In this document: piece by piece, positions 1 to 7,681 of the stretch
Layout: each line of letters begins with the position of its first letter
Numbering within the stretch: position 1 is the stretch's first letter
From: Sva-07 sp963774765
GTDB lineage: Bacteria; Actinomycetota; Acidimicrobiia; Acidimicrobiales; Ilumatobacteraceae
Assembly (NCBI GenBank): GCA_963774765.1
Contig: CAVZGP010000009.1
Location: 372,001-436,000 of the forward strand
DNA: 64,000 nt
Reading direction: 5' to 3'
Notes under the pieces: generated by a model
What the model was told of the DNA's origin: nothing
The model's database searches: none
The model's input: only the letters and a program-made list of their open reading frames with translations
Made by a program: the position numbers and the translations under genes

Positions 1-84
1 TCACCGGTGTCCATTGGTTCCCACGAATATGACATAACGATGATTATGGGCGTTGTACGATCGGGAACGGGAACGGCGTCGAGG

Positions 85-459
85 TCAGGCTGCGCCGATC
101 TCCCGGTTCCGCAATGGCCTGGCGGCCTCGAGGAGCCACCCGAGCGCCTCGGCCAGTTCTCGCTGCGTTGCGGCGCTGCGTTCGCCGAGGTCGCGCTCGA
201 CGTCGTCGACGGCGCACGCCAGCACGTACAGCTCGTCGTGCAACGCGTCGAGTTCGGATCGAGCGACGACCAGTTCGTTCTCGCTGAGTTCCAACTCGGC
301 TGCCCGGTGCCGCGCAACCCAGTCCCACTGGCGGCATCGGCCCGAACAGAATTCGCGTGGCCGTCCCGGGCCGGACCGCTCGGGCAGGGCACGGCGACAC
401 CATCGGCAGTGCGCGGTCGCCGATCCTCCGCTCTTGCCGTCCAGCGAGGAATTCGTCAT
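85..459 (-). CDS. Small CxxC/CxxxC zinc-finger-like hypothetical protein
   Basis: A 124-residue protein. I see two cysteine pairs, C18/C21 and C38/C42, separated by a basic linker, which looks like a small zinc ribbon resembling FCS-type or CGNR-like fingers. The C-terminal two thirds (about 52-120) is rich in Leu, Glu and Ala and predicted to be helical, possibly a coiled coil. The ATG at 457-459 is chosen because the finger begins directly after it and the upstream extension is shadow sequence. It is transcribed away from the threonine aldolase gene, leaving about 60 bases for divergent promoters. Function is not recognised; nucleic-acid or protein binding is a guess. Confidence 0.6.
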   Translation of the reverse strand: MTNSSLDGKSGGSATAHCRWCRRALPERSGPGRPREFCSGRCRQWDWVARHRAAELELSENELVVARSELDALHDELYVLACAVDDVERDLGERSAATQRELAEALGWLLEAARPLRNREIGAA

Positions 460-519
460 GACGTTATTGTAGGTCGTCGATCGGGTGGGAGTCGGCGATC
501 CGGCTGGGAGACTTCCGAG

Positions 520-1590
520 GTGACGACACTTCCGCCGCCTCCCGCCCGCGCCTTCGCCAGCGACAACGCCGCTGGCGCTCACCCTGCGGTACTCGAAGCG
601 GTGCTCGCCGCGAACGAGGGGTCCGCGCTCGCCTACGGCGACGACGAGTACACCCGCGAGTGCTCCGCACGATTCCGCGACCTGTTCGGCGCCGACGTCA
701 CGACGCGCCTGACCTTCAACGGCACCGGAGCGAACATCGTCGCCCTGGCCACTCTGCTCGGCTCGCTCCCAGGCCCGAACCACGCGGTCGTGTGCACCGA
801 CTGGGCACACATCGCCGTCGACGAGACCGGTGCGCCGGAGCGCGCTCTCGCGACGAAGCTCATCGATCTCTCCGCCCCCGGCGCCAAGCTGGTCCCCGAG
901 CAACTCGCCGAACTCGCGCACCTCCAAGGTGTACAGCACCACGCCCAACCAGGTGTCGTGTCGATCACGCAGGCCACCGAGCTCGGCACGTTGTACACCG
1001 CCGACGAGATCGCCGCGTTGTGCGATCAGGCCCACGCCCTGGGCATGCTCGTCCACCTCGACGGTGCTCGTATCGCCAACGCCACCGCAGCATTCGGTGG
1101 CACACGCGACGCCCTGCGCGCGATGACGATCGACGCCGGGGTCGACGCGGTGAGCTTCGGAGGCACCAAGAACGGTCTGCTGGGCGCCGAGGCGGTCATC
1201 TTCCTCTCCCCCGCTGTCGCCGTCGGCTCGAAATACGTTCGCAAACAGGTCACACAACTGCCCTCGAAGATGCGGTTCCTCGCGGCGCAGTTCAACGCGA
1301 TCCTCCACGACGACCTCTGGATCGACCTCGCGGCGCACGCCAACGCGATGGCCACGGAGCTGTATCGGCTGACCAACAACGTCGGCGGCGTCGAGCTGGC
1401 CGATCCCCCTGCGGTCAACAGCCTCTTTCCCTGCCTGCCGCCCGACGTGATCGCCCCGCTGCGTGACTGGTGTTTCTTCTGGGACTGGGATCTCAGCCGT
1501 AACGAGGTTCGCTGGATGACCGCATGGGACACCACCGAGGAAGATGTCGTCACGTTCGCTCGTGGTGTCGAGCTGCTCGTCAGCGGGTGA
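520..1590 (+). CDS. Low-specificity L-threonine aldolase family protein
   Basis: A 356-residue PLP enzyme of fold type I, of the beta-eliminating lyase/threonine aldolase family, expected to cleave L-threonine or L-allo-threonine to glycine and acetaldehyde in the cytosol. Visible features are the N-terminal SDNAAGAHP substrate loop, the HLDGARIAN block with Asp181 that contacts the PLP pyridine nitrogen, and SFGGTKNG with the PLP lysine at Lys217. The length fits the family. The GTG at 520 is chosen because homology begins within a few residues of it, although the frame stays open upstream. Substrate preference among beta-hydroxy amino acids cannot be read from the sequence. Confidence 0.87.
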   Translation: MTTLPPPPARAFASDNAAGAHPAVLEAVLAANEGSALAYGDDEYTRECSARFRDLFGADVTTRLTFNGTGANIVALATLLGSLPGPNHAVVCTDWAHIAVDETGAPERALATKLIDLSAPGAKLVPEQLAELAHLQGVQHHAQPGVVSITQATELGTLYTADEIAALCDQAHALGMLVHLDGARIANATAAFGGTRDALRAMTIDAGVDAVSFGGTKNGLLGAEAVIFLSPAVAVGSKYVRKQVTQLPSKMRFLAAQFNAILHDDLWIDLAAHANAMATELYRLTNNVGGVELADPPAVNSLFPCLPPDVIAPLRDWCFFWDWDLSRNEVRWMTAWDTTEEDVVTFARGVELLVSG

Positions 1591-1623
1591 ATCCCTGGAC
1601 ATACATTTTGTTGCTGGATGCAA

Positions 1624-1652
1624 TTGACTCGGCGGTCGATTCGATTTAGTCT
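1624..1652 (+). promoter_or_regulatory. Candidate housekeeping-type promoter for whiB-rbsK
   Basis: TTGACT at 1624-1629 and TAGTCT at 1647-1652 are separated by exactly 17 bases, as expected for a SigA/RpoD-type promoter. They lie about 60 bases before the whiB start codon, in the only AT-richer stretch of the intergenic region. A GGAGG lies at about 1681-1685, too far from the ATG to be a clear ribosome binding site. No transcript evidence is available. Confidence 0.45.
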
Positions 1653-1712
1653 GCGGACCGCTCGGCGTCGCTCGGCTCCGAGGAGGGTCTCTCCACACGG
1701 GGGTGTGAGTAC

Positions 1713-2009
1713 ATGTCGGCCATCGAACTCGACCGCATCGCAACCGATGATGATTGGATGCGTCACGGCGCTTGCAAGGGCTTGACCCACCTGTTCTTTC
1801 CGACTGCGGCCGAGCGCCCGCAGGCCCGCGAACGGCGTGAGGCAGCAGCTCAGGAAGTGTGCGCCGGCTGTTCGGTACGCGTCGACTGTGTCGAGTTCGC
1901 CCGCCGCAACCACGAGTACGGTTTCTGGGGCGGTGAGTCCGAGGATGAGCGTCACGCGGCCGGTTTCCGGCTGATCGCCCCGATCGGCATTCGCGCCCGA
2001 GCGAGCTGA
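1713..2009 (+). CDS. WhiB-family iron-sulfur transcriptional regulator
   Basis: A 98-residue actinobacterial WhiB-like protein. The four cluster-binding cysteines are present in the family pattern: C21, then C50, C53 and C59 (CxxCxxxxxC). The beta-turn block G70-FWGG-74 follows, and then a short basic tail. Family members bind a [4Fe-4S] cluster and usually act through the primary sigma factor. The tail is short and lacks a clear AT-hook. The stop codon is immediately followed by the GTG start of the ribokinase gene, so the two are probably co-transcribed. Which Wbl subgroup it belongs to is unclear; the compact size fits WhiB1/WhiB2-like proteins. Confidence 0.93.
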   Translation: MSAIELDRIATDDDWMRHGACKGLTHLFFPTAAERPQARERREAAAQEVCAGCSVRVDCVEFARRNHEYGFWGGESEDERHAAGFRLIAPIGIRARAS

Positions 2010-2885
2010 GTGTTCGACGTCGCAGTCGTCGGCAGCGTCAATCTCGACCTCGTTGCCACGACAGCACGTCTCCCCCGACCCGGTGAGACGGTGTCGGGAA
2101 CGAGCTACGCCGAGCACGCGGGTGGCAAGGGTCTGAATCAAGCGATCGCAGCGGCACGCAGCGGCGCCCGGGTGGCGATTGCAGCCGCGGTGGGGGACGA
2201 CGACGCCGGAAGACTTCTCTGCGCCATTGCTGAGGCTGATGGCATCGACCTCGCCGATGTGGTCACGCTCGACGACGTTCCCACGGGGCGGGCCCTGATC
2301 ACCGTCGACGACCATGCAGAGAACTCGATCGTGGTGATTCCCGGCGCCAATGCACTGCTGCGGATCGAGTCCGTCCCGGATGCTCGTGTGGTGATCGCAC
2401 AGCTCGAGGTCCCGATCGAGCAGGTGTTCGCCGCGTTCCGTCACGCTCGTGCCAGGGGGGCCCGAACGATCCTCAACCCAGCACCCGCTCAGGTACTTCC
2501 CGACGAACTGATCGACGTGTGCGACGTCATCGTGCCCAATGAACACGAGGTGGGACTGATCGGTGGCGTCGATGCGCTCCTCGATCGAGGCCTGTCGGCG
2601 GTGGTGGTCACGAGAGGATCTGCTGGCGTCGAGGTGACTGAACGAGCCGGGAACGCAACACGGCGGTGGACCCAGCCGGCGTTCCACGTTGTCCCGGTCG
2701 ACACGACCGGTGCCGGCGATGCGTTCTGCGGGGCACTCGCCGCCCGACTCGGCGCAGGCGACGAGCTCACCGCCGCCGTGCGCTACGCCGCAGCGGCTGG
2801 GGCGCTGGCAACCACGGTCGCCGGGGCTGTCACCTCCCTGCCGCACCTGGAACAGGTCCACGCCCTCACCTCAGCGTTGCGATGA
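2010..2885 (+). CDS. rbsK: Ribokinase / PfkB-family sugar kinase
   Basis: A 291-residue PfkB-family kinase expected to phosphorylate ribose (or a related sugar or nucleoside) with ATP. The N-terminal block includes the family GGKGLNQA motif at residues 38-45, and the C-terminal signature DTTGAGD has the catalytic base Asp237. The start is a GTG directly abutting the whiB stop codon with no spacer. The TGA stop codon lies inside a palindromic repeat (2879-2920), so the last residue and stop are set by that repeat. No ribose transporter is nearby, so the exact substrate is inferred from overall similarity only. Confidence 0.85.
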   Translation: MFDVAVVGSVNLDLVATTARLPRPGETVSGTSYAEHAGGKGLNQAIAAARSGARVAIAAAVGDDDAGRLLCAIAEADGIDLADVVTLDDVPTGRALITVDDHAENSIVVIPGANALLRIESVPDARVVIAQLEVPIEQVFAAFRHARARGARTILNPAPAQVLPDELIDVCDVIVPNEHEVGLIGGVDALLDRGLSAVVVTRGSAGVEVTERAGNATRRWTQPAFHVVPVDTTGAGDAFCGALAARLGAGDELTAAVRYAAAAGALATTVAGAVTSLPHLEQVHALTSALR

Positions 2886-2981
2886 GCCAAACCGCCGTAT
2901 CCGGTCACTTCGCTCATCGCTGGGTCGGGTTCACGCGTTGCGATGAGCCAAACCGCCGTATCCGGTCACTTCGCTCATCGC
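2879..2981. repeat. Two tandem 42-base palindromic repeats, 61-base period (locus A)
   Basis: Copies at 2879-2920 and 2940-2981. Each begins GCGATGAGC and ends GCTCATCGC (perfect 9-bp inverted ends), with an inner ACCG/CGGT stem and a 7-base loop, so it can fold as a hairpin on either strand. The copies are separated by 19 bases. The first copy contains the rbsK stop codon and the second, read on the minus strand, contains the prmA stop codon. The same family occurs at 23144-23307, 25970-26011 and 41779-41820. A role as bidirectional terminator or REP-like element is inferred. Confidence 0.85.
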
Positions 2982-3808
2982 TGGATCGGGTTGTCGGGAT
3001 GGCGGAGGGTGACGGCAACCCAGCCGTCGAGCGCGTCGGTTCGTTCGACGGTCATCGGGGCGAGTGCAGCCAGCACGTGGTCGTGGCGGTCAGCGAGGAT
3101 GCCGCTGATCACGAGACGCCCGTCGATCGCGGTCAGCCGCCGGAGGTCGTCGGCCAGTTCGATCAGCGTCGGGGCGAGGATGTTGGCCACCACCAACTGA
3201 TACGAGCCGTCGAGCTCAGCCACCGGAGTCGTGTCGACCTCGATCTGGTCGGCCACGCCGTTACGTGCGGCATTGTCTCGCGTCGCCTCCACCGCTGCGC
3301 CGGCGACGTCCACTGCCCGGACTCGACGGGTGCCGAGCACCGCCGCCAGCACCGCGATCACACCAGTTCCACAACCGACGTCGAGAAGATCACGACCCAC
3401 TCCGAGGTGGCGGCGGGCCGCACGCAACGACAGCAGCGTCGTCGGATGATCGCCGAGCCCGAAGGCACCCCCAGGCTCGATGGTGATCGCCACGACGCTG
3501 TCGGCGGACACGTGATGTTGCCAGGCCGGAACCACCACGAGCTCGTCGTCGACCCACATCGGGCCGGCAAACTCACGCCAGGTGTCCGACGCGGCATCGT
3601 CCACGTCGACCGTCCGAAAATGCCACCGCTCCCCCAGCGCCAGTTCGGCCCGATCCACCGCCTCGTCCTCGTCACCGACCGCCGTCCACAACTCGATGTG
3701 CCCCTCCGGGTCGTCGCGTTCCTCGATCGCCCGAACGCCGATCTGCCACAATACGTCGGAGGCAAGATCGACCTCGTCGACTGGCACCGTGACGACGAAG
3801 GCCCGCAT
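2975..3808 (-). CDS. prmA: Ribosomal protein L11 methyltransferase (PrmA)
   Basis: A 277-residue SAM-dependent methyltransferase. An N-terminal substrate-recognition region of about 100 residues is followed by the PrmA-type block GGAFGLGDHPTT (113-124), SAM motif I DVGCGTG (143-149) and VVANILAPTL, which matches the PrmA NIL-A motif. The family trimethylates ribosomal protein L11. The ATG overlaps the stop of the upstream carbonic-anhydrase-like gene by one base (TGATG), suggesting translational coupling. Its own TGA stop lies inside the second palindromic repeat. The N-terminal domain is divergent, so methylation of another substrate cannot be excluded. Confidence 0.85.
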   Translation of the reverse strand: MRAFVVTVPVDEVDLASDVLWQIGVRAIEERDDPEGHIELWTAVGDEDEAVDRAELALGERWHFRTVDVDDAASDTWREFAGPMWVDDELVVVPAWQHHVSADSVVAITIEPGGAFGLGDHPTTLLSLRAARRHLGVGRDLLDVGCGTGVIAVLAAVLGTRRVRAVDVAGAAVEATRDNAARNGVADQIEVDTTPVAELDGSYQLVVANILAPTLIELADDLRRLTAIDGRLVISGILADRHDHVLAALAPMTVERTDALDGWVAVTLRHPDNPIQR

Positions 3809-4326
3809 CAGTCGAGACGTCGCAGCGACGTGCGGTACTGCTCGATGCGCTCGACATACGCGATCGCGCCGTTTCGAATCATTTCGATATCGGCACGGGC
3901 GGGTCTGATCGTCGCCGGCGACCCGACCGCCAATGCTCCGCTCGGAACGTCGACATCGTCGAGCACCACCGAGTTCGCCGCGACGATGGCTCCGCTGTGG
4001 ATCACCGAGCGGTGCAACACCATCGCGGCATTGCCGATCAGTACATCGTCCTCGATCGTGCAGCCCTCCAGGTGGATCAGATGGCCCAGCACGCAACCGT
4101 GTCCGACCACGGTGGGTGATTCCGGTGTGGTGTGGAGCACCGCGTTGTCCTGCACGCTGGTCCGTTCGCCGATTCGGATGTCGCCGCCATCACCACGCAG
4201 GACCGCGCCCGGCCAGACCGACGAGAGCGCACCGATGGTGACCGACCCGATGATCACGGCATCCGGATGGACGAACGCCGACGAGTCGATCGTGGGCTCG
4301 AACTCACCGAGTGCGTAGATGGGCAT
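3808..4326 (-). CDS. Gamma-carbonic-anhydrase-like hexapeptide-repeat protein
   Basis: A 172-residue left-handed beta-helix protein made of hexapeptide repeats with a short C-terminal helix, the size of trimeric gamma-CA/YrdA/PaaY-type proteins. Candidate zinc histidines are His65, His76 and His82. In the GHLIHLEGC block the position that is usually the third histidine ligand appears to be Glu87, with His85 nearby, so hydratase activity is uncertain. I recall the same LEGC variant in other actinobacterial homologues. It is followed by prmA with a one-base stop/start overlap. The start ATG at 4324-4326 sits right before the first beta-strand. Confidence 0.82.
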   Translation of the reverse strand: MPIYALGEFEPTIDSSAFVHPDAVIIGSVTIGALSSVWPGAVLRGDGGDIRIGERTSVQDNAVLHTTPESPTVVGHGCVLGHLIHLEGCTIEDDVLIGNAAMVLHRSVIHSGAIVAANSVVLDDVDVPSGALAVGSPATIRPARADIEMIRNGAIAYVERIEQYRTSLRRLD

Positions 4327-4404
4327 CGGCGGCACGGTACCCGCTCGGCGACTCCGAGCAGACTCGTTGGAGTTCTCCCTTGTCGAACCGGTACCGTTGC
4401 CGCA

Positions 4405-5901
4405 ATGTCCCGACGGATCGACATCGAGCTGACGAGCGCGCTCGCCGATGGCTCTTGGACCTGGCGCGCCGCAGGCGCCCGCAAGCCGAATGGGCAGATG
4501 GACGGCAGTCTGCTCCCGCCCGGATCGGCGGTGGGCGACATCCTCAAGGTGGAGATCGAGCAGATGCTCGACGGCATCGAGATCCAGTCGATCGTGCACA
4601 ACCGCGAGAAGAACGAAGACACGAACGTGATCGAGTTGCTTCCGAGCGACAAGCCGTTCGAGGCGGTGATCGAAACGCAGGCCAAGCGCGACCGCAACGA
4701 TCGTCGTGACGACCGAGACGGCCGTGGGCGACGTGACAACAAGCGCGATGGCGGGCGTCGCTCCGGTGGTCGAGATGGTGGTCGAGATGGCGGTCGAGAT
4801 GGCGGTCGCGACGGCGGTGGTACCGGCAAGAGCCGGTCCGATCAACGGCGCCAGCGACCGCACTTCGAGACGCCGCCGGAGCTCCCGCAGCGTCCGAAGC
4901 CGAAGCGCTTGCGACCTGGGAAGGCACGCCGCCAGGCGGTTCTCGCTGGCCTGCCCGAGGAACAGCGACCGATCGCCGAGATGGCCCTGCAGGGCATGTC
5001 CGCCGTGCGCGCACGCGTCAAGGAGGAGAACGTCAAACTCGAGGCAGCGGGTCAACCGACAATGCCCGAGGCGTCGGTCGTCAAGATGGCCGAGGACATG
5101 CTTCCCAAGCTGCGCGTCGCGGAATGGCTCGATCGGGCCGAGGCCGCTCAGCGCCAGATGGAACATCTCGATCTGCGCGACCTGCGCAGCGTCGTCGCTG
5201 CCGGCGATGATCCGATCGTGGCCCGCGACGAGTCGACGCGTGCTGTTGCCGACGACCTCCGAGCATCGCTCGTTCGCAAACAGGATGAAGAACTCACGTT
5301 GTGGTTCGGCGACATCGCTGCGGCCATCGAGGTCGGCCGTGTGATCCGTGCCCTTCGCCTGTCGTCGCAGCCGCCCAAGGCCGGGGTGATGTTCCCGCCG
5401 GATCTGGCGCGCCGCCTCGGCGAGGCCGCGTCCGCTGCGCTCACACCTGACGATCCGGCCGACCGTTGGATTGCCGTCCTCGAAGCTGCTGCGTTCTCAC
5501 CGGTTCGCACGTTGGTCACCCCGACAACGGCTCCGACCGCCATCACCGACGACCTCAAGGCGACGACATTGCGGCTGGGTCCCGCCCTGCCGCAGATCGC
5601 TGCGCTGCTCGACATCGAGATCCCGGCTGGCACACCCAAACCGAAGCCGCTGCGTTCGGGACCACCCCGCAAAGATGGCCGCAAAGACCGGGGCAAGAAC
5701 GATCGATCCGGTCAGCGCGATCGCTCCAACGATCGTTCGCGTCCGACCGAGAAGGCTCCCCCGGCAGCGACCGAGCCAGCACCCACCGAGCCAGCACCCG
5801 CCAATCCGGCACCCGCCGAGCCAGCGACCGAGCCGGAATCCGCCGAGCCACCTGCGGTGGACACGCCTGTCGTCGATGAGCAGGTGACGCCCACCGACTG
5901 A
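4405..5901 (+). CDS. Low-complexity hypothetical protein with Gly-Arg-Asp repeats
   Basis: A 498-residue protein of unknown function. Residues 1-95 look like a small beta-rich domain. Then comes a charged basic linker with four GRDGG-type repeats (about 120-137), a helical middle region (about 170-420) and a disordered tail of Pro, Ala and Glu repeats ending in acidic residues. RGG-like stretches of this kind are common in RNA-binding proteins, so an RNA-related role is a guess. The ATG at 4405 gives the complete N-terminal domain. It is divergent from the carbonic-anhydrase-like gene. The repeats are also visible in the DNA as near-identical 12-base units. Confidence 0.72.
   Translation: MSRRIDIELTSALADGSWTWRAAGARKPNGQMDGSLLPPGSAVGDILKVEIEQMLDGIEIQSIVHNREKNEDTNVIELLPSDKPFEAVIETQAKRDRNDRRDDRDGRGRRDNKRDGGRRSGGRDGGRDGGRDGGRDGGGTGKSRSDQRRQRPHFETPPELPQRPKPKRLRPGKARRQAVLAGLPEEQRPIAEMALQGMSAVRARVKEENVKLEAAGQPTMPEASVVKMAEDMLPKLRVAEWLDRAEAAQRQMEHLDLRDLRSVVAAGDDPIVARDESTRAVADDLRASLVRKQDEELTLWFGDIAAAIEVGRVIRALRLSSQPPKAGVMFPPDLARRLGEAASAALTPDDPADRWIAVLEAAAFSPVRTLVTPTTAPTAITDDLKATTLRLGPALPQIAALLDIEIPAGTPKPKPLRSGPPRKDGRKDRGKNDRSGQRDRSNDRSRPTEKAPPAATEPAPTEPAPANPAPAEPATEPESAEPPAVDTPVVDEQVTPTD
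4764..4818 (+). repeat. In-gene 12-base tandem repeat encoding GRDG units
   Basis: About four consecutive near-identical 12-base units of the form GGTGGTCGAGAT encode Gly-Gly-Arg-Asp. They differ only at third codon positions. Such an array can expand or contract by slippage without breaking the frame, so repeat number may vary between strains. Confidence 0.75.
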
Positions 5902-5945
5902 ACGGGTTCGCCCCGTCGTCGACCGGACGCATACGATCGTCGGCC

Positions 5946-6731
5946 ATGTCCGAGATCGTCACCTACGAAGCACGCGGCCAGGTCGCGCTCATCACCCTCA
6001 ACCGTCCCGACGCCCGCAATGCGGTCAACGGCGACGTCGCGGAGGCGATGGAGGCCGCCATCGATCAGATGGAGGCCGATGACGACATCTGGGTCGGCAT
6101 CATCCAAGCGAACATCGAGGGACAGGACCGTCCCGTCTTCTGCGCGGGTGCTGACTTGAAGGCGATCAACTCCGGCGCTGGCGGCTCGTTGATGACCGAA
6201 CGAGGCGGGTTCGCCGGGTTTGCCTACCGCGACCGCAAGAAGCCCGTGATCGTGGCCGTCGACGGACTGGCCACCGCGGGCGGCTGTGAGATCGTGCTCG
6301 CCGCCGACCTCGTGGTCGCCACCACCCGATCGTCGTTCGGACTCGCCGAGGCCAAGCGCAACCTGGTGGCCGGCGCGGGTGGGCTGTTCCGTCTCCCGCG
6401 AGCCATTGGCCGCAACGTCGCGATGGAACTCATCCTCACCGGTGAACCGCTGTCGGCCGAACGCGCCCACGAACTCGGTCTCGTCAACCGACTCGTCGAG
6501 CCGGGTGAAGCCACCAACGAGGCCCTCACGCTCGCCGGGCAGATCACCGCCGCGGCTCCGCTGGCCGTTTGGGAGAGCCGCAAGGTCGTGCTCGCGGCCG
6601 CCACCGAGAGCGATCAGACACTCAAGCAGATGACCGACACCGCCATGGGTGTGGTGATGCGCTCGGAGGACATCGGCGAGGGTCTGACCGCCTTCATCGA
6701 GAAGCGTCCCCCGCAGTGGAAGGGTCGCTGA
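5946..6731 (+). CDS. Enoyl-CoA hydratase/isomerase (crotonase) family protein
   Basis: A 261-residue crotonase-fold enzyme. The oxyanion-hole segments CAGADLK (66-72) and AGGCE (111-115) are present. Both glutamates typical of true hydratases are seen, Glu115 and Glu135 (in GLAEAKR), so hydration of a trans-2-enoyl-CoA in fatty-acid or related acyl-CoA breakdown is the best guess. The C-terminal PPQWKGR ending is typical of many actinobacterial EchA proteins. It converges on a GNAT gene with only three bases between the two stop codons. The specific acyl-CoA substrate is unknown; no other beta-oxidation genes are adjacent. Confidence 0.88.
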   Translation: MSEIVTYEARGQVALITLNRPDARNAVNGDVAEAMEAAIDQMEADDDIWVGIIQANIEGQDRPVFCAGADLKAINSGAGGSLMTERGGFAGFAYRDRKKPVIVAVDGLATAGGCEIVLAADLVVATTRSSFGLAEAKRNLVAGAGGLFRLPRAIGRNVAMELILTGEPLSAERAHELGLVNRLVEPGEATNEALTLAGQITAAAPLAVWESRKVVLAAATESDQTLKQMTDTAMGVVMRSEDIGEGLTAFIEKRPPQWKGR

Positions 6732-6734
6732 CGC

Positions 6735-7178
6735 TCAGAGCCACCGAAACGTGGTGATCAGCCGAGCCACGATGCCCGCACGCTCGTAGAGGTTCTTCGT
6801 GTGACGATCTCCAGGCAGTGCCTGGCCTTCCACCGCCACGGCGCCGCGGGCGCTCGCCGAAGCGATCGCCGTAGCCAACAACTCGTCGCCGAACCCGAGC
6901 TCGCGGGCCTCCGGGGTGACCCAGACCTGATCGATTCGAACGATCGCGTCGGCGCCGAGTTCGGCGACGAGGTAGCCGATCACGACGTCGTCGATGGTGC
7001 CGACGAAGACATCGGCGTTCGAGCAGCGCTCGATCCACCCGTCACCGATCAGCGGATGCTCGGCGAGCCAGCGATCACCACCACGTTGATCGACCAGCGC
7101 TTCATGCGCCTCGAGTTCGAGGAGACGCAACTGATCGGCGTCGTCGATGGTCGCGGACCGCACCAGAGGGTCGATCAC
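6735..7178 (-). CDS. GNAT-family N-acetyltransferase
   Basis: A 147-residue GNAT protein with the usual order: N-terminal strand and helices, a central strand leading to RIDQVWVTPEARELGFGDELL, where the acetyl-CoA pyrophosphate loop is expected, and a final NLYERAG segment common to the fold. The loop is RELGFGD rather than a classical R-G-x-G-x-G/A, so cofactor binding may be atypical. The start is a GTG that overlaps the stop of the preceding gene by four bases (GTGA). The acetylated substrate cannot be predicted. Confidence 0.8.
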   Translation of the reverse strand: MIDPLVRSATIDDADQLRLLELEAHEALVDQRGGDRWLAEHPLIGDGWIERCSNADVFVGTIDDVVIGYLVAELGADAIVRIDQVWVTPEARELGFGDELLATAIASASARGAVAVEGQALPGDRHTKNLYERAGIVARLITTFRWL

Positions 7179-7681
7179 GCGTCGGCCGTTCGTAGCTGCT
7201 CGAGCTTGCCCAGGATCGTGCGACGGTGCCGACCGACCTGCTCGTACCGCTCGATCGCCGTACGTTCGGCCGCATCGAGGCCGTCGAGCTTCCCGACGAT
7301 CTGCGCCGACGACAGATGGTCATAGTCGGCCAACGCCAAGGTCGTCACGTCAGGGATGTCGACCCACGCAGTGCGAACGGCCGCCGGTGCCGGCGTTGCG
7401 TCGCGCGTCGATGGTTCGATTGTGGTGTGCTGCGGCTCACCCGATGTCAGCCGTGACCGCACTTCTCGAACGCCTTGATCGACCGCCATCTTGCCCAGGA
7501 AGCGCGCGAGCACGACCTCCCGCTTGACGCGTTCGGCCGCCGACGGGACCTTGTCGACCACCACAGGGATGGCCTCGACCAGTCGACTGCTCACTTCGAT
7601 CGGCACGATCAGTGCCAACTCGACGAGTCTGGCCAGCGGTGGCCGTGGCCCGTCAGGTCGAGAAGATCGGACAGTCGTCAT
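7175..7681 (-). CDS. Conserved hypothetical protein (operon with acidic protein)
   Basis: A 168-residue protein that I do not recognise. The N-terminal half has a hydrophobic segment (about 19-45) that could be an amphipathic or membrane-associated helix. The C-terminal half (about 108-165) has a helical ALADYDHLSSAQIVGKLDGL region ending in RRTILGKLEQLRT; similar C-terminal segments occur in uncharacterised actinobacterial proteins. The gene overlaps the end of the acidic protein gene by 29 bases and the GNAT start by four, so the three are probably one transcript. Confidence 0.65.
   Translation of the reverse strand: MTTVRSSRPDGPRPPLARLVELALIVPIEVSSRLVEAIPVVVDKVPSAAERVKREVVLARFLGKMAVDQGVREVRSRLTSGEPQHTTIEPSTRDATPAPAAVRTAWVDIPDVTTLALADYDHLSSAQIVGKLDGLDAAERTAIERYEQVGRHRRTILGKLEQLRTADA

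Noticed and set aside
2666..4318. Long plus-strand open frame opposite prmA and the carbonic-anhydrase-like gene
   Set aside because: Arg/His/Pro-rich shadow translation of a high-GC gene, with no family motifs. The minus-strand frames carry clear domains.
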